A DNA stretch of 64,000 nt from Maylandia zebra (Eukaryota > Chordata > Actinopteri > Cichliformes > Cichlidae). The stretch covers positions 13,636,286-13,700,285 of the forward strand of contig NC_135176.1 of NCBI RefSeq assembly GCF_041146795.1, read 5' to 3'. The notes below the pieces were generated by a model. The model worked only from the letters and a program-made list of their open reading frames with translations, did no database searches and was not told the DNA's origin. This document shows positions 1 through 13,640 of this stretch, one piece after another (positions within the stretch are counted from its first letter, which is position 1; the number at the start of each line of letters is the position of its first letter). The translations under genes were made by a program, and so were the position numbers.

Positions 1-2757
1 GAGACATACACCATTTCCCACAGTACACAGTCAATATTTAAATTATGAAGAGAAGCTCCCTGAATTGTCCCTGGATGATGAATAGATTTCATTCTGGACA
101 ACCTCTAGCACCTTCAATCTAGAGCCTCCATCATGTTAAAATGGCAAGAATATACATCTCAGTGAAATACACATGGACATAAAGTTTGCAAATGGATTCG
201 CCACTGACAACTGCATCCTGTCTTCCAATACATTCAGCAGCAGCTCACCTTCCTTCCACTCCCCTCTTCTTTTCTTCGTGCAAGGTTTTTTAGTATTGCG
301 CATTTCTTACAAACACTGAAACCTCTGGAGGCCACGGAGTGTCACAAAACACATTATTACACCAAAATATTTGAAAAAGTAAGTGTGAAGGTGAAAGTGA
401 AGCGCCTGGCTTCAAGTTGACATTGAAGGATTTTTCTGCAGTGCACAAAAAAAAAATGAGCTAACTGCAATGGCTAAGTGATAAACAAACAAGAATACCG
501 CCCGATGTAGACTTAGTGACACTTAAGCTGTTTTTTGACTCAAGCTGGATGTTGATGGGTATCACAGCTATGTAATGCATCATCTCTTGAAATTTAATGA
601 GGAAATGAAAAGAAGAAAGCTTCTAATGAATTTAAATGAGCTGCGCAGCACTGAAAAAGATCATTAAATAGAAATAATGTGACTAATGGTGAAAGCATAT
701 TACATGTCCAGTGATTATTTCTCAGGTTTCAGAGCTTAGGGAGGGGAAAAAAGATAGGATACAAAATACTGCTAATGATGATTGAAGCAAATGAAAGTTT
801 TGGGGCTTTTTTGTTGTTGTTTTGCATAATGTCTGAGCCATTTATCCTTTCGTGGATCCTACACAGTAAGAGTCCTCTGGGAAATCTTGCAGCAGCCGTC
901 TGTGAGAAAAAAGTCAGCGCCGTGGGAGCACGATAATTTAGCATTTTGTTATAATCTATGAATGTGTAAAAGGATGAAAATTCAGATACAACTACGACCT
1001 CGACATGTGATGTAATAGGGTGTAAAGTCCCTAACTGCTCCATAGAGGGTGAACATGGAAAGATGGCAAGTGTGACTCAGATCCCCAAGGCAGATACTCT
1101 CGGGATACGAGTACATTTTGTTCAGACAAAACTGACATTAGAGAATGAAGCTCATTTGGGTACAAGAGCTGTGGATCAAAAGAAGAACAATACTAACATT
1201 TGCTATCAAGCAACACAGCTCTATAGTGTATATCATAAGCAAATCATTTGGATTGCTTTTCTACTCCAAGTACCAAAAACAAAACAAACACAAAAACAAA
1301 ACAAAAAACAGCTGACTTTGGCGTTAACAGTTCGCAAAAGAATCGGAAACACCTGTCTTGCATTTCTAGAAAAGCAAGAACATGATGACAATCCGACAAT
1401 AAAAACAATGATGTGATTGAATAAGGGCAGTTGTTTTAATGGGAAAGAAACAAAACTTTCTTTGCCAAGTCTGCGTCCACAGTAGCCAATTAAAAATCTG
1501 TATTTCTAACACAGAATGAAAACTAGGCTTGAAATATTATTTCTATTCTCCATGCACTATATTGAGATGACATAAACAGCAATTAATGTGCAATTGGGGC
1601 CTCAAACAGTGTTAATTTTCAGACGAATACTGGCCTGGTTAGAAATCCTTTTTTTTTTTTTTCACCCCACAAAAATGTCTGGCTCAGCATAGAAGTGAAT
1701 TTGCGTCTTCAAACAGACCCCATAAGCAGGCAGCGCTTGTCAGATATACGAGACTAATGGAAGTAATTTGAAGTTCTTGTCTGGCTGAGCGCTTGATTTT
1801 TTAAAAATTTATTTATTTATTTTTTGTGGGTAGTGGAGTGGTTTTCCCATTTGTGAGTAAATGTTCCCTGTGCTTTGATGGGCTGTTATTCAACATCACT
1901 GAATAAAACATAGCTTTTACATGTTAATAAAAAGGCTGGGTGAGCCGCTGAGTGTCACGCTCTTCTTTCATATGTATGAAATTAAATTAATGGGGCATAT
2001 TTCGGTGGAGGTAATATTTTAAAATTGCTTCACATTTAAACTGAAAAACAGTTTATGTCTGTCCCAATAACAGATAGATAAACATACACACAGGAGGGTG
2101 TACAGTTATTCTTTTTAAGTATACGGAAAACTACACACCCACAATGAATAATTAAAGAACGCTCTTGATATTGAGAGTCTCCTAAATATGTCTGTTTTCT
2201 ACTTAGCAGCAATATTCGTATAGCAACTCTGATCACAGAAAAAGGGAGCTGCTCAGTCTAATAACCAATCATCTAGTCTTCAGATTTCCTCAGCATCTCT
2301 AACATGTCTGGTTTTTACTTAATCATAAATAAAGAAAACATAGTCCCAGCTGGTAAAGTAAGTTGGGAATATAACACTTGCCTCCATCTGCATTACATGC
2401 ATATCTATTTTAAGACTGATCTCATATAACGTTATGTACATCAGTAATAAGTAGGCAGAACATTGCTTATGTAAATTGTACATCCATTAAAGCTTTTGAT
2501 GCAGGTCTATTATAGGAGTAATCAAGTGTGATGGTGTGTTCATCTGTTACATAAAGATTTGGTAGCACAACATGGTACATCTGATTAGAAGAAACGAGAT
2601 AGTTAAAGCTAGGTATTTTGCTGTGATTCTAATTCTTCAGGACACTGAACATGTCATGAAAAAGAAAAACACTTTGATGACATCTCTTTTGTGGGGGGAA
2701 AGAAAAAGAACAGGGGAGAACTCGGGTTTTTAAATCTGCCATCTATTTGTATCATCT
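1..2757. other. Noncoding stretch, no gene recognised
   Basis: I find no exon, RNA gene or intact transposon here. Open frames are short (117 codons or fewer), low in complexity and match no family I know. The DNA is AT-rich with short T-runs (about 1650-1662) and an ATTT-rich run near 1803-1822. The block at about 1840-2000, with several TTAAT-type motifs, has the texture of possible regulatory DNA, but nothing proves it. Confidence 0.6.
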
Positions 2758-4400
2758 CCCTGTGTCTGCATGGATTCTCTCTGGCTTCCTCCCACAGTCC
2801 ACAGACATGCAATTAGTAGAGATGGACCGATCCGATATTACGTATCGGTAGCGGTCCGATACTGACCTAAATGACTGGATCGGATATCGGAGAAAAATAA
2901 AAAATGTAATCCGATCCATTAAATATCACGAAAGCACCTCACAAAACTTGCAACACGCCGTAACTCACCTCAGAACGTTAGCACGTCAGAGCAGTATGCC
3001 TCACGTGATAGAGTGGCTGTGGCATGCGGGACCTGTCGGTGGTCTGGATAGCATTTGGAGCTTCGCTAGCAACCTGGCATTTCATCTCCGGCAAAGTTAT
3101 CCCCGAGAGAAGTAAAGCAAGTGTGTAAGTCCATCTCTGAATGTTTGTAAAGCATTCCTGCGTTAAGCTTAACGAGCGACTGCCTCTCGCTCTCCGGCTG
3201 CTACTTCAATCGTGAAACTGCTTAAATGATCAGCTGATCGGCTTTTCTGTCGCGACTCCGTCTCTCTTCTTTGTTTTTGGCCCACTTTGCACCAGAAAGA
3301 GGAAACCAGCGGCTGAACAACAGCAGCACGTTTAAGCTTGATAAGCTGTTGTTAGAATTTATTTAATATTACTTTCTACACCAGGATCCTTTTCTACGTA
3401 GCTGACGCTGGTAACTGTGCAGGGGCGGATCTAGCAAAGTTTAACCAGGGGGGCCGATAGGGCATTAACTGGGAAAAGGGGGCACAAAGACATACTTTTC
3501 TTTCTTATTCTCATTTAAAATGTCTAGCTTTTAATAAATAATTATCTGACACACAAAGTTTTAATTTGATGCAAAATAAATAGAAGTCCATTACTGTATA
3601 TAGTGACTATTAAGTCTAATATATATACCCTAGTAAGCTATAGTACTTTTTCCTTTGGGAAGGTACCATCTGTGCAGTCTGCAATTTTGTTGAAGAAAGA
3701 TGTTGAATCTATTTAATATTTCTTGAAAAATAATTGATTTCTGTGCATTTTTTTTTTCACACTGCATCAAATTAAGGTTGATTACGTCGATTAAGCATCA
3801 TGAGGTGGCGCGTGAGGGGTGGTTCCCTATTTTTTATTTATTTATTTTTGTTGTTGCTGGGAGTTGGAACCCTATTAGTTAGGTTGCTTAATATTTACGC
3901 TAAGTACTCTTTAAAATACCAGAATAGGGAGGATGGTGTAGGTTTAAGTTTATTAGATTGATCAGTATTGCTGAACTATGAAATATTTTTTTTGTATACA
4001 GGTATAACAGAATAGCTTTAGTGTAGTTGTTGTTTTAAACTTGAGTATGAACTTGCAGACTTGCAAAATGCAGCAAGATATTTTAAAAAACAGTTTTGTT
4101 GATTAAAAAACACTATATCGGATTCATATCGGTATCGGCAGATATCCAAATTTATGATATCGGTATCGGTATCGGACATAAAAAAGTGGTATCGTGCCAT
4201 CTCTAGCAATTAGTAGGGTTAGGTTAACTGGTGATTCTAAATTGCCCACAGGTGTGTGTGTGTGGCTGTCTGTGTTAGCCCTGGTGACCTGTCCAGGCTG
4301 TACCCTGCTCTCTCTGCTCACCATATGGCAGCTATAATAGGCTCCAACCACCCCCATCACCCTGAATTGGATAAGCAGAAGAAAATGGATGGGTGGGCTA
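2758..4400 (+). repeat. Dispersed teleost repeat, split in two by a hAT insertion
   Basis: The left piece (about 2758-2816) contains the 'GGCTTCCTCCCACAGTCC' block. The right piece (4206-about 4400) contains the 'TAACTGGTGATTCTAAATTG' block, then the 'CTGTCCAGGCTGTACCC' and 'CTGAATTGGATAAGC' blocks. I recognise this order from a very common fish dispersed repeat of uncertain class. The two pieces become continuous if the element at 2817-4205 and one copy of its target duplication are removed. Another copy, in reverse orientation, lies at about 12540-12740. The hAT insertion is therefore younger than this repeat copy. Confidence 0.75.
2817..4205. mobile_element. Nonautonomous hAT-type element, 1389 bp
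   Basis: The ends are an inverted pair: TAGAGATGG at the left and CCATCTCTA at the right, extending imperfectly to a shared CGAT. Identical 8-bp flanks (GCAATTAG at 2809-2816 and 4206-4213) are the target duplication expected of the hAT superfamily. Both ends carry clustered ATCGG/CCGAT motifs (about 2829-2885 and 4118-4178), likely transposase-binding repeats. I find no transposase frame inside. The middle (about 2950-3330) is GC-richer and could be a leftover untranslated or promoter region of a parent element. The stretch near 3421-3490 (a GGGGCGGATCTAGC block) resembles another common fish repeat, but I cannot find its own ends. Confidence 0.85.
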
Positions 4401-4444
4401 AGGGGAAAACAGATGCAATTCACAGAAAGGATGTAATGAATGCT

Positions 4445-7400
4445 AAAAGGCCGAAATAATTATTCACACCTGCTTCTATCAAAGTTTGCTTTGATATTGG
4501 TACAGATTATACATGCATGCATGTTTAAACAATACTAATGTTCTCCTATTTTTCTTATGTGGAAGCCAGTTTCTGCTGAATGGTCCGTGTACAAAGGGCT
4601 CCAGAGCGCTTGTGGTTTAGGTAGTAGAGTTGCTCCTACAGTCTATATGTCAAAGTATCCTTGGGAAAGATATTGAAGCTCAAATTGCCCCTGATCCATT
4701 CATCACAGTGTACATGTGTAAATTGATACAATAGTGATTAGGTATAGATAAAGGCACTGTAACAATGTATAGGTGATTGGGTGAATGAGAGTTGTAGCAG
4801 AAAAACCAAACTAGTTCCAGTCCATTTGCCATTCTTTTTCTAACTGTAACATCACAAACTTTAACACTAAACATACTAATTGAGTCAGACAAGCAGCTCT
4901 TGGGGTTTCTGCAAAAATCTGAGCACCGCAAAGTCTGACTTTGGGGTAAATTTGCTGGATTTGAGCTTTTGTACAGAAAACTGCCAAATTTTCTGTTATT
5001 ATACAGATACTCACAGAGGCTCATTATCCGTTAATTGAGTACGTTTGATTAACAGTATCTTGTTGCTACTTACCCTCTTAAGCAGTCCCTATGGGGGGAC
5101 TACTTGTTTTTTTGTTTTTTTTTGTTTGGTTGTTGTTGTTTTACTTTTTAGAGACTATTTTCTTGTGATGTGTAACTCAAATAGGTCTCCTTTTCCACAA
5201 TAGTTAACCCAAAATTGAAAAAACAAAACAAAAAAAACAAAACACACCTCTCAGCAAAGGTAAGATTTGCATTAAAAACTGGATGCTGCAGCAAGGACTT
5301 CACTATAAAAATTATATTCTTACCATTATTAGTCAAGAACAGAGAGAACCATAACTATAAGGGATCAGCTTGCAGAGTCTCACTTCAAACCCTATGCAGC
5401 ATTTACAGAACTGCAAAGACTCATATAGCATGGTTTTTCACAGGACTGCACATGAATGAGTCCACAAGTGCAACATGCATTGTTTTTTAAAACAGTGTCT
5501 TTATTTTTAAAAACATCACAGGCTGCAGGCTGGCGAATCACCTGCAATACCGCTCATTTGACCTGAATAACTGACCTCAAGCAATGTGACAGAACTGGTC
5601 TACTTTCACTGGCCGCAAACCATTTTGTCAACGTTAAAGACTGTATTAAGACAGTAGTTTTGATGGTTTTGACAAAGATCAAGATTGAAATGATAATAAA
5701 AAAGGGAAGATCACTCTCCTGAGTTACAATTAAAAAAAAAGAAAAAGGATTCGCCATTTGAAATAAAATGCCATTTAAACACATACAGCATTTTTGCCTT
5801 TAGGTTTCAGAATAAGTAAATGGTGAATCATTAGATCGTTAACCTTGCACATATTAAAGAAACTCAGAAATGCATAATAATTACTGAACTCCACAACTAA
5901 AGACCCAACAAATCAAATGGTCACTTAAAAAAGATCTACACCATTAACTAAGTAAAATAAAATGCTCATTACTGGCCTGATTGCTGCTATTGTTATGCTT
6001 TACTCTGTGAGCAAATAAAGTATGTAAGCGAGCAGAGATTCATTAGTCTGCAAACACAGAATGGAAATTAAATGTCTGCTTGGGTATTGTAATGTTTTTG
6101 ATGTACATTAGTGTGAAATGTAAATAGCCATCTTTCAGTAATTATTTTTATAGTAACTGTTGCACAGTAATTAACTTTACCAACAATTATAGATGCTGAA
6201 TCTTTTTGCCGTGAAGGAAAACTGCACACAGGGCTGGAAATGCAGAATTATTAACGATGTGAGGCACAATTACTTTGGATCAGTTGGACGTGGGAAAAAA
6301 AAGGGTTTCAACTTGCTATACTATAAAAATGTCACTGAATGCTTTTGCTGCCTAATCTGGTTTAAAAGTCATTATTGTTCATCTTTAGACTCATTATTCG
6401 TGCTAATAAAAAATTTAAAAAGTTAGCTTAGGAGTTGTGGGCGGAAAACTTTCTCCTCTTTTCTTCACAGAGAAACTTTAGGCTCTGATAAGCTGAGCTG
6501 ACCTCAAACTCACAAAAAGCTTCATCAGGCAGGCTTTTCTGTCACCTCACTTCGCTTCACATCTTTGCACTTTAACACACCACAAAGACTTCAGCAAACT
6601 AACATTCCTGTGTAGACTTTTTTGTGAAGACTCAAACGATTAGGCCAAAGACATTTGGGATATATGATGGATAAACATTAAGAGAAGGTCAGGGTGAATC
6701 TAATTGTTATTCCTTTCACATGCTGAACTGAGGAGCTGGTAGGAGGACCAATGAGGATACATAAACAGACAAAATAAGCACAAAAACACGGAGACCTCTA
6801 CCACCACAGGAGGTAAGGAAAACTAGAAATATGAGATCTAGCTATATTACTACAGGTCTGTTACATATGAATGATTAAGAATTAAATACAGCACCATCTT
6901 TTAGATGACAATGAGAGAATGGAATTGGTAATAAGGTACATTTTACAAGGAGATGATAATGGACCATGTCTAGCAGGAACACCATTACCACGAAATACTG
7001 ATGGCTTTAACAATAGTCACAATCACACTGACACAGAGCACAGGCGATGTACTGGTACATTTACCCCGTCAGGTGGTAAGTCGGACAGGCAGCGAGGAGA
7101 GAGTGGGTTGTCCAAACCACAAAGGAGTGTTGGTGGCTGCCGGAACGAAACAAAGAAGACAACAGCTACAGCATCCCACATAAAAGTTCTGCTCTTCCTC
7201 ACAGACCAGAGAACGGAGTCTTGAATCTCTAGCTGCATCCCTGAGCAGTCTGAAGATACAAAGCTTTAGTGCACACAGCACTGACCAACGCAAAAATAAT
7301 ATGTATATTATGTTGGATTTTTTTCTCTGATCTTGAATAAAAGTACTATTACATTCAAATAAATTCTACTAAGCTTCTATATTATATGCGTATATAACAT

Positions 7401-10334
7401 TTGCACAATCACATACGAACTTTTTAAAACATAGCAATATATAACACTGTATTAATTGTGGCATTGTGTTTGTATGAAAGATTATGCTCAATAAAAGCTG
7501 TCACAAGTTCAACGCTAAACTCATTTCACAGTTTAATACTCAGCAGGTCATGAAGCACATTCAGCCTTTGAACACGGAGGGTGGATGAATGCAAAACTGC
7601 TTATCAAACACTCAGTATCATACACTGTCACACATATTGCCGGGGTAATTTCATTAAAAGTCAGTGCCTCCCGTCTGATTTTTTATTTATTTAATTATTT
7701 TTTTGTACAATAACTTGTATGTACTACATAAAGCCGTGCAAAATCTTGCCTTTGCTATGAAAATCTTGAAGTACACAGGATTGAGGGCAAACTTTTCACA
7801 TTTTAAGCCACTGAAGAAAGTTTTTTCATATAACCAACTTTAAGAACAAAAATCACAGGATACATCAACTTGAAAAACAAAACGTCATCAGTTTAAGGTT
7901 TTGCATAAAGAGTAAGAAAACCAAACATTGGTGTCGTGGATGTGAAAGAAATTTAAAAAGTGCACTTTGGCTAAACTTCAAGGGGTAACGTTACCATGTG
8001 GGATAGGTGGCTGTCAAAACAAATTATAGCATATCTACCGTCTCTCTATTTTTTTTAACCTGCATTTTGATGCCTTGCTTATCTTCTGGCTGTGATTCAT
8101 ACCGTGTCAAAATAATTTTATAATTTAGTCATATTGTAAACGGTTGCAAATGTAGCTAACAGCCATGAAATGGAGAAACAAAACTGATGTTCCTTAGTTC
8201 TTTAAAATGCTGAAATTTGAGCTCACAGAAAGGCATAACTAACATGTGTACTTTGAGGGCCTGTAATGAAAAATATACTATTCATAATATAGCATGAAGG
8301 TAAAATTTTTACATTTTCTCCAATAAATACGCTTAAACAAAATCACAAGTTACTTGATCATGTATAGAATAACCCCCCTATTCCCTAGAAGTTGGTATTA
8401 TATCAGAAGCCTTAATATATTCTAAGAAAACCATTTTATTTCATTTGACTTTAAAACATTTTAATACATGCATAATACTGACCACTTCACAAGCTGAGTG
8501 TGAAGTAATAGATTACAGATGATATAAATCCCTCTTTTAAAGTCAATAAAGAGATCTATCCTAGATTTTATGCATAGACAAAGTTGTTAAAATTACTATC
8601 AGGTAGTACCTTGAAATGCAGTTACCTTAGCAACTACATTGGCACATTGATAACAATTCAGTTAAAGAATCTGTATAATGGTGGTACAGATGAAAGCCTT
8701 TGTTCAGGTCTTTCCTCAACCACTAGAAAATGTACTTCTAACTACAACGACAAGTGCAAAATATGTGATGCTATACAATCCATTTTAATATCAGTGAGAT
8801 TTGCATGAACAGGAATGTTGCCTTAATTTTCAGCGAGCCGGAGGAGGAAGCTGAAGGGTTGAAAAGAAGTAATAAGGGAAAGGGTGGCAGCCTATCCAGT
8901 CCCTTCATGTCAGTGGAAAGCTTAAACACATCCTTACACCACTGACAGTTCAGGAAGCTAAAGTCAACTTGGCTTTCTCCTGGAATGACAGCAGAAGGGT
9001 CTTAAAAGATTAATGAGTATGGCTTTACTGCCTCGTCATGTTTAGCCTTGCATCGATAGGAACTTTATTAATCTCATCTGTTTTAGGTTCTTTGACATTT
9101 GTGGGACCAACATCACATTTTCTGGAGACAGATGCTTTTAAATTTGTAATGCACCAGAAATTCTTTTCACACGTAATAAAAACAAAAACAGATCACTTTT
9201 TCTTTTTATTCAGCATTGCATGTTATATATATATAAATGTTAACAAAAAAACTTGGTGTCTACGCGTGCCATCAGAAAAGGCTTTCCTGTGTCAGTTTCT
9301 GGACCCCGGTGCAAAGTAACCAGGGTAAACGCTAAGTTAGCATTGCAGTCCTCGGTGCTCGTGTCAGATTTATTGTCATATTGCATTTATTTCCCCATTT
9401 GTTTGGCTGTTGACATTATTTTGAATCCTACTGTATAAATGTAATCATGGAGGCCACACAACTTGATTACATCAATAACTAATACACAGAATAGAGTGTG
9501 TCTTTATGAGGACATGGAGAGAAAAAACGGAGACACCAATCATAATGGCAGTGGAGGGCACTAAAATAGCGCAGCCATTGTGTCTAAACAGGAAAAAATA
9601 AAAGAGCTAAACAGGCTGGTGCGTTCAAGCATAATCAAAGGCATTCTGTTTCACGTCTTTGCCTCCGACAGACGGCTTTTCATGTCTGATTTCATTTTTT
9701 ATTGAATGCTGAACTCATTCCCTGCTTTCACACTGGAGACTGGAATTACCAGTGCAGGTCCAGTTTTGAAGTTGTGAAACATCTATATCGTCTAGCAGGG
9801 AGGGGATCAAAAGTCTTTTGAAAAGTCTGAACTTGGGATTTTTCGATTCCGCAGGCACTTGATTTATTGGGATGTGTCTGTGATACCTGCCCACACTTTG
9901 CAGACTCACAAAAAAAGAAGAGAGAAAAAAAAAGGAGAGATCTCTATTCTTAGGTTGGAGAAGCAAAAAGAAAGAATCATAGATAAAATTGGTGAGAAAA
10001 AAAAACAGCATCATAATCTAAATGATCATGCTTTGGGGTGAGCCTATCTCTTGTACAAAGAGATACAAAAACGTTAATATCTGATACCGATATGTAAATA
10101 ATAATAACAAGTCCGTCAGTCTGACGCCTAAAATGCATTAATTACTGACAACAGTGGTAAAAGCTGAAACCTCTTAAAAGTAAGTGGAAGTTTTTCTGTG
10201 CCACCTTAAACTGTACTTAACTGCATCCTGTTTACTTTAGGTCTCAGTCACACATACCTGATGACTGGTCAGTGATCATCTGGCAAACAGAGGTTACAAG
10301 GGAAAGAAAAGAAAGAAGAAAGAAGTTCATTCTC
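4445..10334. other. Noncoding stretch, no gene recognised
   Basis: Nearly 6 kb without a supportable gene. Open frames do not exceed 114 codons and show neither family motifs nor linked splice sites. The segment at about 6919-7240 has two overlapping frames of 60-101 codons on + and two on -, but their translations resemble nothing known to me. Purine-rich low-complexity tracts lie at about 9907-9935 and 10300-10325. Confidence 0.55.
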
Positions 10335-10785
10335 AGACCTGTTTGTGAGTGGTCGAAGGAAAACGTTAGCGTGAAAGTGGTTGCAAAGAGGATACTGCAC
10401 CAAAAACCTCTTTGTGATTGCTTTGTTAGCTAGCAGGTTGCCACAGTTACATGTAGATGTAGTTTGTGTGGAAGGCAACAACCTTTCTGCAAACACTTGC
10501 AAGCTACTCACCCAGCAGTACTGAAATTGTACAAGTACAACACAGATCAAAAAAACTTTTACCCTGAAGGTGAGCACTCTCGATTTCAGGTTTGCATCAC
10601 ACATTTTCAAGTTTCATTACAACTCAGAAAGTAAATAGTACAATCTATGCAAATCACAAACGACAAGAACATTGTCCAAAAGATCAAAGCAATCACAAAG
10701 AGGTTTTGAGTGTAGCACCCTTTTTGCAAAAAAATTTCACCTAGCAACAGCCAGCAACCACTCACCAACCTGTCAAGGAATACAC
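10335..10785. repeat. Foldback (long imperfect inverted repeat) element
   Basis: The arm at about 10335-10430 is complementary to the arm at about 10675-10785, leaving a loop of roughly 245 bp. The best-matched inner part is AACCTCTTTGTGATTGCTTT near 10405-10425, whose exact reverse complement lies at about 10690-10712. Outer matches include the GTGAGTGGT / ACCACTCAC pair near 10345 and 10760. No transposase is encoded. It looks like a foldback-type MITE, but no clean target duplication was found, so the class is uncertain. Confidence 0.6.
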
Positions 10786-11089
10786 ACATTTTTCCCTGGA
10801 GATTACCTGGGGGTTAGTGTTTAGTCTCCAGGCCTGTGTGAGTCCACCTCTGACAAACTAAAGTGGCTGTAAATAGTTTAGAACAACTATGTGAAATAAA
10901 GGATAATGTAATGATTTGTAAATAATGTAGACCTACTGAAACGTGACAGTTTACTACAAACATCTCTTCTGAAACACAGGTCTCAAAATCCAAACTTACT
11001 GTCAGTGAAAAAGAAGACACCATGAAGTCCAAGTAACTCTCAGTCAGAGAGTTTTAGAAAAGCCATTCCTAAAACTTGGAGCACACCAG

Positions 11090-11960
11090 CCTCAATAATT
11101 ATGAAATTGAAGAAGTTTGGGAGCACCTCGGCTTGTCATAAAGTTGGCAGTCTAACTCAGTGGTCAGTCAGAGTGAGATTCATAGGTCCTCTGAAGAGAT
11201 ACCTGCTGGAAGGATGGCCATGCCGATGGCACTTCATCAATCAGGCTTTTAAGGTAAAGTGGCTAGACAGAAGCCACTCGAGGAAAAAAGACATCTGACA
11301 GCCCAATTGGAATTTGTCAAACGGCATTTTCAAGGACTCCAAGAACATGAGAGAAAAGCTTCGGGTTTCATGGAAAAACTGAAGTCTTCCATCACAAGCT
11401 ACTAAAGCTTGGGGTGGCTGCATCCTACTGCAGGAGTGTAGTGACCGAGGAGCTGCGTGAAAACTGTCAAATAGATACACAAAACCTGCTCCAGAGTGTA
11501 CAGAAATGCTGATCCTGGCACCTATGGATGAGATTGCAAGAAGCTCTGCTTGTAATGTCCTGACAAGTACGAGGAGGGGCTTTGATCCATCTGTAATGTT
11601 GTAATTAACAATGAAGCTCTCTTATTTTAAGACAAGAGAAAATAATTACTATTAAGTGCGAGAGAGAAAGAGAAACCGAAAAGATATCCCCCCTCCTTCC
11701 CTCCAAGGACACATCCGTGGCAAACACGGCTCATGCATCATCTGTGGAAAGACTTGACGATGGCAGTTGAGAGATGCTGCCCTTCCAATCTGACAGAGCT
11801 TGAGAGGATCTATAAGGAAGAAGGGGATAAATTGTTCATGTTTGCAAAGCTTGTAGAGACTTACCCAAGAGCCCAAAGCTTTAAATGCTGCCAAAGGGAC
11901 TTCCAAAAGTACCAAATTAAAAAGGCCTAAATAATTATGAAAATGAAAGACTTCAGTTTT
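11090..11960 (+). mobile_element. Degraded Tc1-like transposon
   Basis: Decayed Tc1-type transposase DNA reads on +. The first half (about 11098-11370) retains the family text around 'LKKFGSTS' and, further on, 'AFKVKWLDRSHSRKKDI', matching the region between the paired-type DNA-binding domain and the first catalytic Asp. The tail (about 11735-11900) matches the part after the last catalytic residue ('LWKDLTMAVERCCPSNLTEL'). The middle, including the catalytic core, is missing or scrambled by stops and shifts. It cannot be active. Exact ends were not resolved. Confidence 0.75.
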
Positions 11961-12099
11961 TCCATTTTTAACAGATTTACGTATTCTTGTGTGACCGATG
12001 GGCAGAAAATTGCAATTTCATCCATTCAAGATCAAATCTACAAGATAAAAATGTGTCAAAGTGAAGGAGCTCACATACCTTCTGAATCCACTGTGCTTT

Positions 12100-12102
<3 letters not shown>

Positions 12103-12140
<38 letters not shown>
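12103..12140. repeat. (GT)n microsatellite
   Basis: Uninterrupted GT dinucleotide run of about 38 bp next to the Tc1-like relic. Confidence 0.95.
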
Positions 12141-12144
<4 letters not shown>

Positions 12145-12539
12145 CAACAAAAAGATCACAAGACTCCTACAGTCTGGCTGGTGCCCTCACAATACACTCT
12201 CTAGCAGCTGAATCCAAAGCGCTTGTGAAAATAGAAAGGCACAAGACAAGGTGACAAAGTGCACGGAGAGAAACAAAACAGGGACGACTGGGTGAGCACC
12301 TCTGAAGCTAAGTGAGTGGAGTCAGGAGGAAAATCCATTTGTCTTTAGTAAACAGACACCTATAGTGAAGCGTCACTCTCAATCACTGAGAATAGCAATG
12401 CAATAATGCTATGTCCTGAGCAGCTCCTATTCATGAAAAAAAAATAAAGAGTACAGTACAACGATCAAACACTACATCACATCAATCATCATCAAGAGAA
12501 AACACCACAAGTTTACAGACTCAACAGATTTGGCCTTTA

Positions 12540-12740
12540 TCCATCCATTCTCTCCCACTCATCCTTATCAAGGTCATATTGGGGGGGGGGCTACCTTAGG
12601 GCGAGACATGAATTACACTCCGGACAGGTCGGCAATCTGATGCAGGGCTAACACAGAGAGACAGACAACTGAATTCCAACTCAGAACCTTCTTGGTGTGA
12701 GGCAACAGTGCTAACCACCAAGCCACCGTGCTGCCGCAGC
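12540..12740 (-). repeat. Dispersed teleost repeat, reverse copy
   Basis: Reading the minus strand gives the 'GGCAGCACGGTGGCTTGGTG' start followed by the 'GTTAGCACTGTTGCCTCACA' block, then the later blocks of the same common fish repeat seen at 2758-4400. The copy is diverged and includes a run of ten G at about 12582-12591. Confidence 0.7.
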
Positions 12741-13260
12741 TAAAAAAAAAAAGCCCTGTAGCTGGGAAAATGCAACCCAACCTACAGCATCAGCCTAGAC
12801 ATATGAATGTCTTAATCCCCGCACACACGCGTGCTTCAATTTAGCTGCTGCACATTTCTCAGCATCTCTATGTTTCCCTCAGCAAAAACACGCTTTCTTC
12901 TTCAACTAACCTGAAAACTCTAGGTGCAGCTTTTGTTTCGCTTCCTGCACCACACACACACAGACCCGCAAAACAAGAAACAGTGGGGAAGAGAAAAGGA
13001 GGAAGTGTTACAGTCTTTAAAATTCTCCTCTCATACCATCTCTTTCCATCAAACAGACCTCGGTGCATCCAAAGTGTGACAGCGGGTCTGTTGGATAGAC
13101 TGCAATAAGAAAATGTGTTCACAGTGAAAACAGAGATTTTAATGAAGTTATTGTGCAGACAATTTTCCACCCCTTTTTGGTCAAGAGTTACCCTAGAAAA
13201 GGAAGAGATCACTCAGTTCTTTTCAGATACCTGTGTCTAGATGTGTCAGACAAATTGCAT

Positions 13261-13640
13261 TTGCTCTGTTGATTCAGATGAAAATCGGCACTTCCCTAAT
13301 TAAAACGAAGCCTTCTGAATCAATATTCACAATGCACTGGTCACACAGTCAACAGTTATCCTTTTAATTGCTGGCAATCACAAATGGAAGCCTTATTTAA
13401 AATAGTATGTAATTAACCTGTTGGTTTTAATTAAAAACAGAAAAACTAATGAATGCAAAGGAAAATATTAAGCTTTGGGCCCGCTGATATTTTAAGTGCA
13501 TGGTTGGGGCTCTCTCTGTCTAGGACAAACTATCCATGATCTCCAGATAATTGCCCGAATCGCAGCTAATAATCAGTCTCCATATGCTTTAATGAGCCTG
13601 CAATTACACCTTATAATCAAAGAGCACTTTGAGGTCAAAG
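13261..13640. promoter_or_regulatory. Candidate conserved noncoding element
   Basis: An open-frame-poor block of moderate complexity packed with homeodomain-type cores (TTAATTG, GTAATTAA, TTTTAATTAAA, GATAATTG, CTAATAATC, GCAATTACA). It lies far from any recognised exon and lacks repeat signatures. This texture is common in vertebrate developmental enhancers. The call rests on composition and motif density only; no alignment was possible. Confidence 0.2.

Noticed and set aside
3421-3490. Possible third transposon nested inside the first hAT element
   Set aside because: The GGGGCGGATCTAGC block resembles a known repeat edge, but no matching inverted end or target duplication was found.
10607-11032. 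Minus-strand frames of 60-72 codons around 10.6-11.0 kb
   Set aside because: They fall in or beside the foldback element and the Tc1-like relic and have no family match.
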